A stretch of 64,000 nt of DNA, taken from positions 930,001 to 994,000 of the forward strand of contig JAYJMM010000110.1 in NCBI GenBank assembly GCA_037349105.1, in the 5' to 3' direction. This stretch comes from Limnomonas spitsbergensis (Eukaryota > Chlorophyta > Chlorophyceae > Chlamydomonadales). Under the pieces are notes generated by a model, which ran no database searches, was not told the origin of the DNA, and was given only the letters and a program-made list of their open reading frames with translations. Position 1 is the stretch's first letter. Each line of letters starts with the position of its first letter. Below are positions 1 to 11,168 of this stretch, piece by piece. Position numbers and translations under genes: made by a program.

Positions 1-566
1 GGCAAATTCAAATGTTGATGTGGCTTCATCCTAGTACTCCTTCGGGCAGTGCCCTGGCAGGGAAGTCATAACCGTTTGTAATCTTTCTAGCTGTTCTCCT
101 TAAGATACATCATCATGCAATTCACAAGGCCCTCTACTCTTGCATGCAAATACGCCATGCCAGACCCACAGCTCATAATATCCGATCCTTTGCCAAAGAG
201 TGTTCACTCCTCACTTCGATTTTTCAGCCTTAAGGTGCCCGGGGCAAACCCTTATCACTCGCACGGGCCGAGTTACCAGAGGCAGCGACAACTAACAGAC
301 AAATCTCCTGTCCCTATAGCACAGATCCCTGCCCGCCAGTTCTCTCGTCTGTTCACCCTCACTCTGCTGACCTTCAGTCTGATTCATTGACCGACACGAC
401 CAATCTGTCAGAACAGCCCAATAAGTTGCATGAAGTCTATCAAACGGACAAATGACTTCATGTTGGATGGATCCAGTCTTCTCAATGGACAGACCGATCC
501 CCCCAACTAGCCAAAAGCCAACCTCCTCTCAATCCAAAGACCTCCATAGAGCTCACACACTCCCAT
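1..566. other. Non-coding flank, no gene seen
   Basis: No open frame here has coding character or splice-site support on either strand. It lies downstream of the minus-strand ABC1 kinase gene and presumably holds its 3' untranslated region and intergenic DNA. Confidence 0.4.
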
Positions 567-571
567 TTACA
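567..571 (-). terminator. Candidate TGTAA poly(A) signal of the ABC1 kinase gene
   Basis: The plus strand reads TTACA, which is TGTAA on the gene strand, about 78 nt past the stop codon at 649. TGTAA is the usual poly(A) motif of chlamydomonadalean nuclear genes. A pentamer is weak evidence alone; position and strand favour it. Confidence 0.35.
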
Positions 572-648
572 CATTCACATAAATCTATGTACACCCCGAC
601 TATATTTTCAGCTAATCATTCATGCACACGATATTTGACTACACTGTT

Positions 649-3600
649 TCAAGCCTTGCCGTCACGTCGGCCCCAGTTCCGGACAACCGGCGCAGCACTC
701 TCTTTGCTCTGCCCCCGCTTACTCCCCCCCACCGCTGACGACATGAACCCGAGCGCCGCCATAGCCAGATCCGTCTCTCCAAACCGAATTGGCACGCCCC
801 CCCCCGCTAGCCTCTGGAGCACGCGCGCCACGAAAGCCCGCGAGAACGTCTCCACCATGTACGTCAGCCCAGGCGCCAGCTCTGGCATCAGCGGGGCCAG
901 CTCGGTCGCGGCGCGCCCCAGCCGCGGCAGGTCCTGCCCACCTCCCGCACCGCCACTGCTACCCGCTGCTGCCGCCGCCGCGCCGCGGTTCAGCAGCGCC
1001 ACAACCCCCGCCACGACCGTCAGCGCCTCGACATCCTCCGGCGTCGACGCCAGCACCGGCGACAGCCGCGAGAGCAGCTCCAACGGGGTGGGGACCGGCA
1101 GGAAGAAGCCGCGGAACGGACCCATGGCAGCTACCGTTTGGTTGGCTAGTGTTGCGGGGACGCTACCCAGCAGTGTCTTCAGCACCTGGTTCAGGGCACC
1201 CCGCGACAACGCATCTACTGCAGAGACCGCCTCATCGACCAAGAGATCCTGTAGGATCAGGGTTCAGGGAGCAAGGTTAAGGGTTTGAAAGGGTCTGGGG
1301 ATGGCAGGAGATCAGGCGGGCTCAGGGTGATGAAGGGTCAGGGTTTAGGACAGGTGTAGGCAGGGTCGTATCGACTGTGCCATCAGGACAACTATTGAGG
1401 CGCGTCCAGTGCTGGGACCGCCTCGGAGAGAGGAAAGGGTTGAGGGTTAAGACCCTTAAGAATAAACCCTCAACCACCTCTGAATCAGGAAGAAAATAAC
1501 GCCATGAAGAGCGGAGACAAGCGCAGTGAGGTATGCTTTTAGAGTTTGGAGTTGAGGGTACCCTTTAACCCCCCAAAACAGCAAATGAAGGCAGAGAGTA
1601 GCGCATGCAAGTATGTGTGGAACATTAACACGGGGACAGCAGGGATGAGGTTTGGAGTCGGCCAGGATAGGGTTCGGCCAGCATCAGGCTACTGCTGTCT
1701 TTCAAGGAGCGTGCTGCTGCAGCTGCCTGACCAGGATAGCAGTACTAGGCAGCAGAGCTGCACAGTTTCAAATCTTGACAAACAAGAAACAAATATCGAT
1801 AAACGGCACCGGCTGTCGCCACTACTGGTGTTTCTCAGTCATCGAGGCAGGCTGCTGCTGCTGCTTTTCCTACAGTCATACACCTGCTGGTACCAGGCAT
1901 GATGAGCAATTTGTCCTTCATCATGGGATTCAGCCACAGCAGCAGCTGCCTTTCAATCAGCCACAGCAGCAGCTCATGCATTTCAATCGGAGACGCATGC
2001 TGCTGCTGTTCCCTTTCAATCAGCCCCATGTGCTGCCCTCCTTGCCACTGCCCACCTGCACATAAGTCCCGCGGCGACCAAACATGATGAGCAATGCATC
2101 CTTCATGACCGGATCCAGTCCTGGTAGCTGCACGGGGACCAGAGCAGCACCAGCCTCTGACAATCTGCCAGAGGTGCCTACAGCGCTGTCCGAGCCGGGC
2201 GCTGCAAACGACCCTGAGGCAGCGCCAGCAGCCGCAGAGGCGGACGGGCCGGCGGCCGGCATGCCCGCCAACTGCTGCTCCAGACCGTTGGTGGTGAAGG
2301 CTCCGAAGCTGTCGGCAACGCGAGTGAGGCGGGCGATGTCAAGCCGCTGTTTGTCGCCGTAGAGGAGGGCGCGAAGGATGGCCTTTGCTCGGTCAGAGTC
2401 ATCCTGGAGCAGTCGTCTGCACGGGGCAAAGGGAAGGGTCGAGAGATGGAGGCAGGATGAGGAGAGGTCGGCATGTTTAGGTCTCTCCCTCTCTGCTTCC
2501 AAACTGGATGCCACTCACCTGCTGATGTGTGGAAAGCACACCTTTAAAATGGCGTGCTGGGATCCACCCCTACCACCGCCCCTCGGCATGTTAAGGCCTC
2601 TCTCTCTCTGCTGACACTCTCAAAGGAACTCGACACGACCCACCCGCTGAGGCATGGAAGCACTCCTTAACGATGGCGTAGTCTGGGTCAGCTCCCGCCA
2701 TCGCCCCTTCCCCCCCTGTAGGCTCGGGTCTTCCTCACCACTACCCCAGTTCACATGACCCACCTGCTGAGGTATGGGAAGCACTCCTTAACGATGGCGT
2801 AGTCTGGGTCCACCCCCAACGCAATGCCCTCGATGACTGAGAAGGCTCGCAGGATAAGGGCGAAGAAGGGGGGGATCTGAAAGGGAGGGGACATGAGGGA
2901 GGCAAGAGTTAAAACAAAAGTGCACGGCATGACGAGCGGCGTCATGCGGTGCACTTTCCTGCCTTCCAAGGCCTTCACCAGTATGTAAATAAAACAAGAA
3001 TAGTGAGGCCTCAGGCGACAACAAGCAATCAGGGGCCCCTCCTTCACTACTTACACCAGAGGACTAATATTGCCATCTTGGGGATTCATGTCTCATCACA
3101 GATTTCCAAAAGAATCCGCCGCAGGATCGGAAATCATCGCAAACCACAGAACCGTGCTTCTCATTCACCGCATGGCACCCTTTCAACATGTTCAATCCAA
3201 AGCTTCTACTATCTCAGTAGCATTAATGGGCGCAATTCGACTCCTGGTGCCTCGTCACGTATGCAAGAGCCTCTGTTCCACACCTGGAATGGGTATTTCT
3301 GCCCCAGCTGCGTCAATTCGTCCGTGACCTTGTCGATGTTGACCTTTGCCGCGCCCCCGCCGCCCACCAGCTGGGACATGATAGCAGCGAGGCCCTCCAC
3401 CAAGCCGGGGTCCTTGTGATCAATCTACGAAGAAATGGGGTTTAAAAGGTTACGATGGTGGACTGCGGGAGGCGTGACTCCAGGAAGCAAGACTCGCTGG
3501 GGCACATGAGACAGTGCATACATCAGGGACGACACTCACCCCCATGGGGATGAAGCCCAGGCGCTGCATGTCCAAAGACATGCCCTCCCAGTCCTCCGTG

Positions 3601-6600
3601 GACAGGTGCGCAATGAACTCGAGGATGGCCCACCGCTGGTCCTCAGTGACCTGTAGTCACACATCCATAACATACTTCAGAGTCGGTTGTGCACAGGGGT
3701 CAGTTCGAGGTCCTTTGCGGACGGTGTTAGCTCGAGGTCCTTTGTGGACAGGTGTTAGCTCGAGGTCCTTTGTGGACAGGTGGTAGTTCAAGGTCCTTTG
3801 TGGACAGGTGGTAGTTCAAGGTCCTTTGTGGACAGGTGGTAGTGCGAGGTCCTTTGTGGACAGGTGGTAGCTCGAGGTCCTTTGTGGACAGGTGGTAGTG
3901 CGAGGCCCTTCGTGGACAGGTGGTAGTTCGAGGTCCTTTGTGGACAGGTGGTAGCTCATGCCCTTGATGGACAGGTGGTAGTTTGAGGCCCTTAATGGAC
4001 GGGAGAGAGTTGAAGGTTCTTCGTTAACAGGGTTTGTTGTCCTCCGTGAGCAAGGTTCAGCTGGAGGCCCTCCATGGGCAAGGTTGGCAGGCATTGTCAC
4101 ACTGCTCAAACCCGGTTTCACACTGAACCATGAACCCGGTGTTGCCCTGACCCCCAGCGGAAGCCTACCTGGGTCATCAGGCCATAGTCTAAAATGCAAA
4201 TCTTGCCATCGGGAGTCCTGGAGGGCAGAGGGGGCACAGCAGAGCGAGGAGTGTCAGTTCAAGCTGGCTGGGGGTTCAAGAAAAGTGTCAGTCAAGTCAA
4301 GGCAGCGTGGCAATCAAGAGGTGCGGCAGGGTCAGTGACTAGGTTCAAAAGTAAGTGTCCATCCAGGCCAGCGGCAGGGTCAGTGACTAGGTTCATAAGT
4401 AAGTGTCCATCCAGGCCAGCGGCATGGTCAGTGACTAGGTTCATAAGTAAGTGTCCATCCAGGCCAGCAGCATGGTCAGTGACTAGGTTCATAAGTAAGT
4501 GTCCATCCAGGCAAGCGGCAGGGTCAGTGACTAGGTTCATAAGTAAGTGTCCATCCAGGCCAGCAGCATGGTCAGTGACTAGGTTGATAAGTAAGTGTCC
4601 ATCCAGGCCAGCGGCAGGGTCAGTGACTAGGTTCATAAGTAAGTGTCCATCCAGGCAAGCGGCAGGGTCAGTGACTAGGTTCATAAGTAAGTGTCCATCC
4701 AGGCCAGCGGCAGGGTCAGTGACTAGGTTCATAAGTAAGTGTCCATCCAGGCCAGCGGCATGGTCAGTGACTAGGTTCATAAGTAAGTGTCCATCCAGGC
4801 CAGCAGCATGGTCAGTGACTAGGTTGATAAGTAAGTGTCCATCCAGGCCAGCGGCAGGGTCAGTGACTAGGTTCATAAGTAAGTGTCCATGCAGGCAAGC
4901 GGCAAGGTCAGTGACTAGGTTCATAAGTAAGTGTCCATGCAGGCAGGCGGCATGGTCAGTGACTAGGTTCATAAGTAAGTGTCCATCCAGGCAAGCGGCA
5001 GGGTCAGTGACTAGGTTCATAAGTAAGTGTCCATGCAGGCAAGCGGCAAGGTCAGTGACTAGATTCATAAGTAAGTGTCCATCCAGGCAAGCGGCATGGT
5101 CAGTGACTAGGTTCATAAGTAAGTGTCCATCCAGGCAAGCGGCATGGTCAGTGACTAGGTTCATAAGTAAGTGTCCATCCAGGCAAGCGGCAGGGTCAGT
5201 GACTAGGTTCATAAGTAAGTGTCCATGCAGGCAAGCGGCATGGTCAGTGACTAGGTTCATAAGTAAGTGTCCATCCAGGCAAGCGGCATGGTCAGTGACT
5301 AGGTTCATAAGTAAGTGTCCATGCAGGCAGGCAGCAGGGCCAGTAGCCAGGTTCATAATCACGTGCCAGTCCAGGCAAGGCGGCATGACCCAGGACCACA
5401 TCCAACACCTAATGGTATCAGGGCAAGACTGCATGGCCCAAGCCCATGCTCATAGAATGGCAAACCTGGATTCAATAAAGACTCCCGTGTCCCCAACCTG
5501 ATGAGGGTTTTCTGGTCTACAAAGCTGCTCAACCCTCCGTCTTGCAGCCCCACCCTTCTCCCACTTGACCCCCTCCACTGTCCGGCCCCACCAAGCACCC
5601 GCCCCCCTCCACTGCTGTCACACCCCGCTGTCGACCTTAGCCCCTTATCCCTGTGTCCACCGCACCTGATCAGATTCCCCAGGTACCCTTCTCAAGTCAC
5701 GTTTAGCACGCCTGCAAGAACCCCGTCTCCAGCAGCTGGATCAAGTACGCGTTGCCAAAAGAACACCTCCCTTTCCTTAACCCGTCTAGAGGACCTGTCC
5801 CTCCGTACCCCTCCCTACATTGCGCACCTGATCAAGTTCCCAGGGTGGGGGTCTGCGTGCAGAAACCCCGTCTCCAGCAGCTGGATCAGGTACGCGTTCA
5901 GCATCGTGGTACACAGCTCCCGTACGTCCGAGGCGCGGCTCTCACTCAGCTTCTCCCCATACACCCACTCGGTGGTGAGGACCGCAGAGGAAGAGAGCTG
6001 CGGGACGACATTGGCGACGCGGATGCCAGAGAGTGAGGCCATGTCGCGACGGAGTGCGGCGGCGTTGCGCGCCTCAAGATCATAGTCCATCTCAGCCTGG
6101 TAGGAGAATCGGGGCCGCAGGGCAGAGGGGTAACACGGACAAGCTGATTGATGCTGTCAAACAAGCTGGTAGCATGACAGACCAAGGTCCAGGGCTTGAA
6201 GGAACGGTGCCGGGTTTGGGGGTTCGAGCCCCCCAGGGTTCAGGGCTCAAGGATAAGGCCCCATGGGTTAAGAGCCCAGTGTCAAAATTACAGATACCTG
6301 ACATCCTACTCTCTAATTAATGACCTTTCCACTACTCAAAACACCACCTAAATCCCATCATGCAAGGGCACCGCTTGACCCCTTGAAAACCCTTAACAAG
6401 TAAAACCCCCAATATTTACCCCCCTCCATTATAAGTGCCACATTGCCGCGACAAGACCCTTGTACCCTCCCCTAGATCAACAGGATGCGACCTACCCTCT
6501 ATCAATGACCCCCACACACAAGCTTTTAATTGTAGGCCCCACTGGACCCCCTATTTAACCCTGCACATACCCCTCCCCCTCCCCCGCCCCAATTACCCCT

Positions 6601-9158
6601 ACTGCAACCCCCCCCCCTTCCAGCTCACCAGGAAGCGACCTGCCCACTCATCAATGACCGCGGCCCAGTCGATGGACATGGTCCCTGACTTGTTGAGCAT
6701 GATGGAGGCCTCCCTCATCACATACAGGTCAAGGGACACCTGGGGGCAGGGGGCAGGGTTCATGGTGAAGTCCAGGGGGCAGGGTTCAGGGCCAGCATCC
6801 ATGGCCAGGGTTCAGGGTTTAGGTTCAAAAACACGGGATGAAGGTTAAGGGTCCTTAGCCTGAAGACCTGCAGTCAGAAGCGGTTTAGGCTCAACGCACA
6901 GGCTCACCGGGAGGAGTGGCTATAACAGGAAAGGCCCCTGTCACCCCCCTGGTATCCTCTGATGATGCAGACAGCCCTGTGCTGAAGCGGTCTACACTTT
7001 GGGGAATAACTGGGTGAACGGTTCGGCGCCGAGGTCCGTGAACATCCCCCCCCTCACCCGCCTCAGCAACTTGTCCCGCCTTCACACATCTGTTGGGATT
7101 GGCTAACAAGGGTTTTGCCCCGGTTGCATTGACCTCGACACAAAATCTCCAATCAACCGTCCCACCCTCGCACCTGCTCCAGCACATGCGGCCTCAGCAC
7201 CTTGATCGCCACCTCGCCACCCCCCAGCTCCGGCCGCAGCGTGGCGCGGTACACCTGCCCCAGGCTGGCTGCGGCCACTGGGCGCTCCGAAAGCACCGAA
7301 AATACCTCTTCAACGGGGCGGCCAAAGGCGTCCTTCATGGCTTGCTTGGCCAGCACACAAGGGAAGGGAGGCACACGGTCCTGCAAGCAAGCAGCATAGC
7401 TCAATTTTTCCTGTTCCTACTCATTTTTTCCTGTTCCTACACAGAAGGCATCGGGTGGCAGGAGGGCACACCAGCAGTATCTGAATCTGTGTGCAATACT
7501 GCGGTGACAGTAGATCTTATATCCTGGTTAGTGTTCAAGGTGCAGTCTCCGCCACCAGGGTAAATAATTTTCCAACCTTACACAGGGAAGGTCGCAAGGA
7601 GGAAGGGAGGGCGCACCTGCAGCATATGACTCTGCGTGCCATGCGGCAGTGTCAGTCCATCTTATACCCTGGTAAGTGGTTGAGGAGTAGCGATTGCAGT
7701 CTCCCGCACCAGGGTTATTATTTCCAGTTCCTTCTTGACACAGTTAAGGTCGGGAGGGAGGGAGGGAGGGAGGGGGGGCACACCTGCAGCATCTGGATCT
7801 GCGTGAAGTACTCCGGTGACAGCAGGTCCGACCTTGTGCTGACGGCCTGCGCCACCTTGACAAACGCAGGTCCAAGGCGTTCAATGAGCCCCCGCAGCTG
7901 CACCGCCCGTTTAGGCTCGTTCGCTTTAACCTTTCCGGTCCAGATGTCGATCAGCAGCGCGGCTCCAAAGCCGGCGGCCTCGGTCAGCACCGCCGCGGCG
8001 CGGCGTGCCACGGCCAGCGGCTGACGGCTCCAGTACTGCGACGACGTCTCTGAATCGTACTCCTTCCCGAGCTGCGGGACGTCGTCCGGGTGCAGCCGCG
8101 TCGTGTAGCCCTCGTAGCCCTTGGCGGGCGCGGCGGCTACGACCGCCGCCATCACGATCGATATGATGAACGCGATGAGCGCGAAGCTGTGTCCGCCGGC
8201 ACCTGAGGCCTGCAGCGCGCTGAGCGCCTGAGACAGGTCGGCGAGCACGGCGTTCACAGAGGATGTCGCGCCGTCGGCAGCGTCCACCGCTGCCTGGCCT
8301 TGCTGCTGTAGAAGGGATTTGACGGCGGCGGTAGTTGCGGCTGCCATGGCGCTAAGCTCGGCGGTGTCAATGCCTGGGGCAGCTGCACAGAAAAATAGGC
8401 ATTTACACTTTTGTGTTGGACTTGGATCGACGTTGTTAGTATGTGTATCATAGGGCAGGGAGCTGCGCCAGGTGTCATTCAAATCAAATCTATGATGACA
8501 ACTCCACTCAACATCAGGCGGAACCATGCAGAAAGGAGACGGCAGGAGGGATCGTTATTCTCCCATTTGAGTCCACTTCCATGTCAAGGGTATGGCTTCA
8601 AGCATTCAACCAAATTCCAGTTTCCAGGTTTTGAAGTGGACAAAATTTCGTTTTGTCAGGTGCTCTAACCGCTTTTAAAAAACCCTGTCACACATTTTGA
8701 CTTGCATTTTTCATACACAAGCTAAAAGTGTGGACAGTGGGGTACAGGATCACAGGTCCAGCGCTGTACCTGGCAGGGTAACCAGCAGGCTGGTGGCACG
8801 CTTCAGCTCCCCAAGTGCACCATTAAGTCCACCCAGTGATCCCGGCTCCGCATCATCCAACCAGGACAGGCGCGACAAAGCCCAGTCGGACAGCATCGCG
8901 ACCGAGCGCTGCAGCGCGTGCGCGCCGAAGTGCGACTCGGGCGCTGCGCCGCCAGAGATGGCCGATGCGGCGCGGGCCGCGGCGTCCTGTGCCGAGAGCA
9001 GCGTGGAAGCGAGCGTGGGCGGCGGCAATGGCAGGCTGGCAAGGAGCTGCGTGGCAGCCTGTTGGGCGCTGGCCAGGTGCAGGTCTGGAATCTGGAGGTG
9101 TAGGTCGGGCGCCTGGAAGTGGAAGTCGGGCAACTTGCGGCTCACAGTGACCACAGCC
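649..9158 (-). CDS. ABC1K1: Plastid ABC1/UbiB-family atypical kinase, ABC1K1/PGR6-like (5' incomplete)
   Basis: Eleven exons read in consistent phase: 9158-8770, 8382-7784, 7380-7174, 6739-6629, 6096-5828, 4217-4169, 3650-3540, 3424-3284, 2876-2764, 2416-2056 and 1248-649 (stop). Together they give about 982 residues. Order: a long Ala-rich N-terminal part, a hydrophobic helix (FALIAFIISIVMAAVVAAA, exon 2), the ABC1 N-motif, then the kinase core. Seen motifs are the Ala-rich loop AAASLGQVYRA, lysine in VAIKVLRP, E-x-D in AEMDYDLEARNA, catalytic HADPHPGNLIR, and DYG in place of the usual DFG. The KxGQ motif reads KVAQ. A C-terminal extension (LLVDEAVSAVDALSR) resembles plant ABC1K1. Known family members act at plastoglobules in prenylquinone metabolism and photoacclimation; that role here is inferred. 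The first exon with the transit peptide was not located. It is divergent from the TspO gene. Alternative: another plastid ABC1K, or EYE3-like. Confidence 0.85.
1893..1930 (-). repeat. Decayed copy of the 3' end of ABC1K exon 2416-2056
   Basis: The plus-strand text 'catgatgagcaat..tccttcat' at 2080-2106 recurs here with changes, in the intron just downstream (gene sense) of that exon. It is followed by CAGCAG-rich sequence and lacks an open frame. Confidence 0.6.
2517..2700 (-). repeat. Two decayed copies of the 3' end and donor of ABC1K exon 2876-2764
   Basis: The segment 'ctgctgaggtatgggaagca' with the following 'ctccttaacgatggcgtag' is repeated at about 2641-2700 (close) and 2517-2575 (diverged). 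Both copies keep the splice-donor context but lose the rest of the exon. Confidence 0.75.
3704..3990 (-). repeat. 28-bp minisatellite derived from ABC1K exon 3650-3540
   Basis: About ten units with core gtcctttgtggacaggtggt. The exon itself holds gtcctccgtggacaggtg followed by an ..actcgagg segment, and units also end in ctcgagg, so the array appears seeded by exon sequence. It lies in the intron 5' (gene sense) of that exon. Confidence 0.8.
4330..5365. repeat. 48-bp minisatellite, about 21 units, in an ABC1K intron
   Basis: The unit includes ggtcagtgactaggttcata and agtaagtgtccatccaggc, with a few variant positions (gcggca/gcagca, ccagg/gcagg). As 48 is divisible by three, both strands stay open (a 435-codon and a 380-codon frame); these are artefacts, not genes. 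Confidence 0.95.
5663..5760 (-). repeat. Copy of the 3' half of ABC1K exon 6096-5828
   Basis: The exon text around 'ccccgtctccagcagctgg' and 'gcacctgatcaagttccc' recurs here as 'ccccgtctccagcagctgg' and 'gcacctgatcagattcccc', including the donor side, inside the next intron (gene sense). Confidence 0.8.
7462..7660 (-). repeat. Two decayed copies of the 3' end of ABC1K exon 8382-7784
   Basis: The exon end reads 'cacctgcagcatctggatct' on the plus strand. Related text appears at 7611-7660 ('cacctgcagcatatgactct') and 7462-7512 ('caccagcagtatctgaatct'), each with the following 'gcgtg..ggtgacag' and an adjacent ggaggg tract. They sit in the downstream intron. Confidence 0.8.
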
Positions 9159-9640
9159 CTGCGCAATGTGTGGACAAGGGGAGGGTCAGTGCGTGTGCGT
9201 CACCAGGTGCCCTGCGTAAATAATGTGTGGATGAGGCTAGTGTGAGAGCGTCTCCAAATGCCCAGCGCAATGTGTGGATATGGGGAGATTGGGTGTGGGT
9301 GTGGCCAGGTGCCCTGCGAATTGGGTGGGTGAGGGGAGTGTATGTGCGTCACCAAATGCCCAGCGCAAGGGGTGAAGAGTGGGGAGTGCGCGTGCTTGGG
9401 GTTCAAAGGCTGGTTTGGGGGCCGGGTCAGAGGCTGGGATGGGGGCTGGGTCAGGGTCAGAGCCAGAAGCTGGGACGGAGGCTGGGCCAAATCCTGAACA
9501 TACCAAAACCCCGTGCAATGGGTGGAGAGTGGGAAAGTAAGTGCGTGCGCATTGCCAAGTGCCCAGCATGATGTGTGGGTAGGAGGAGTGTGGGTGTTTG
9601 TCCTGCCAGGTGCTGTGCGCAATGAGAATGGAGAAGTGTG
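9159..9640 (-). repeat. Degenerate tandem copies of an ABC1K acceptor region
   Basis: Upstream (gene sense) of exon 9158-8770 the acceptor text 'cctgcgcaatgtgtgg' is repeated at least five times with divergence ('cccagcgcaatgtgtgg', 'aaatgcccagcgcaa', 'gtgccctgcgaat'). A 416-codon minus frame (9237-10487) that crosses it looks compositional rather than coding. Confidence 0.65.
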
Positions 9641-11168
9641 AAGGGGAAGTGTGAAGGGGACACAGGGTGCATGCAGCCATGCAGCCATGCACGGCAGGCA
9701 TGGTGGGTGAGAACAGCTCCAAAAGTGTCCACATTCCTGGGAGGGATGAGGGGGGGTTATGAGGGAGGGTACATGCTTGTGTGTGACATAGTGTCCAATC
9801 GTCCATAGCCCTTCGCCATGGATGTGGTCGTGAATGCTTGTGTGGGGGGTTCGTGTGTAAACCCTGTGCCGATGGGGGGTCGAGGAATGAGAGAAGGGGA
9901 GAGAGAGCCGCGAGATACGTATGAAGGAAACAAGTGTTCGCTCCCCTGGTGCGTGGTAGGGCGCCATGGGTGCATGTGATGGGCAGGGTGGGTCTTTTCT
10001 GGTTCGGACTAGACTTGTTCTTCGGGTTCGGCTGGGCAGTCACCACTGGGCTGATTAGGGCACCATGGGCAAGGGTGGGGGCTAGACACGGCATCGCAGC
10101 CAGCGTTAGTTCAAGTGTACACCAGACCACATTTGGGTGGCAGCCGCGAGGCCAACACTGCGTCCATCGGGACCAAAGCATGACCGGCCTATGGTTACTA
10201 GTGAGCAGCCCGGGAAACAGGCAAAGCTGTGCCTGGGGCATGGGCGGCTGAATCAAACCTGGGTCGAATTCAACCCCATGCTGCATGCAGCCTATCGACA
10301 TGCCCCCCCGGCCACCACAGAAATGTGAGTACTGATCGGACTTGTTGTTTCCAATGCATTTTAGTTGTAGCTGCACAGATGCAAATGGGCATGGTCGTGT
10401 GGGTTCATGGGGGGATTCATCTGGATGGGGGAGCTTTTGCCATCGGCGCAATTTATTTCCGGGATGTCGTTTCTGGGCTGTCCCCACCCACTCAAATGGG
10501 TCAGCGAGCAGGTGGCCACCGGTGGGGTTGCCGAACCGTGCGCAGCGTGTAGAAACATCTCATCGTCACTCACTGATCAAGGATCGAGTCGCCTGCCACT
10601 GCCCTCAGCTTCAGAGACTGACGGTGCTTCATCGCGCATGCCGCACGAGGACGGGTCGACGCATGCCTGCGAGTTACCATGGCCACCAGCAGAACGATCA
10701 GCGCTGTCGTTTCATCAACATAGCGATTTACAATTACCATGGGACATATACGATGATGGTGAGGGTGCTGTTCCCCATGCAACGCACAACGCTTACTTTT
10801 GGGCCGATGGGGTCCCCTTGCTGCTCCCCAGCTGCATATTGTGCGAACGCATCATTTAGACTGTCTGCGCCTAGGTAATTGGACGGGATACCCAATTTGA
10901 AATTGCAAGGAGCACTTTCTGGGGACGCTTTCTGAGGTTCAACGTGTAGCTGTGCCTCACCGTTCCCAATTCGTGGACGGAAATGACTGGCCACACTTTT
11001 CACACCCCGTTCCCAACCGACACACCATGGATCTGGCAACTGGTTTCCTCGATCGCGCCCAGCTATCATATACGCCACGCTCCCTTCAACCACGCGCAAC
11101 GGAATCCGTTACCTTTCTTTCCCTCCCACCCAGCCATCCTTCACACCACACATCACACACATCACGGG
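9641..11168. other. Divergent intergenic interval, no supported gene
   Basis: This lies between the minus-strand kinase gene and the plus-strand TspO gene. It should hold both promoters and the missing first exon(s) of the kinase, but no transit-peptide exon with the needed phase-2 donor could be picked. A plus frame at about 10580-10859 contains a plausible acidic stretch (LPWDIYDDGEGAV) but has no splice or family support. Confidence 0.4.

Noticed and set aside
4194..5501. Open frames of 435 (plus) and 380 (minus) codons
   Set aside because: Artefacts of a 48-bp satellite whose length is divisible by three; 16-residue perfect repetition on both strands.
6205..6240. tRNA B-box-like ggttcgagccc
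   Set aside because: No A box, acceptor stem or cloverleaf could be formed around it.
9237..10487. 416-codon minus-strand frame
   Set aside because: His/Pro/Thr/Cys-rich, overlaps degenerate tandem repeats, has no recognisable domain and does not splice in phase to the kinase exons.
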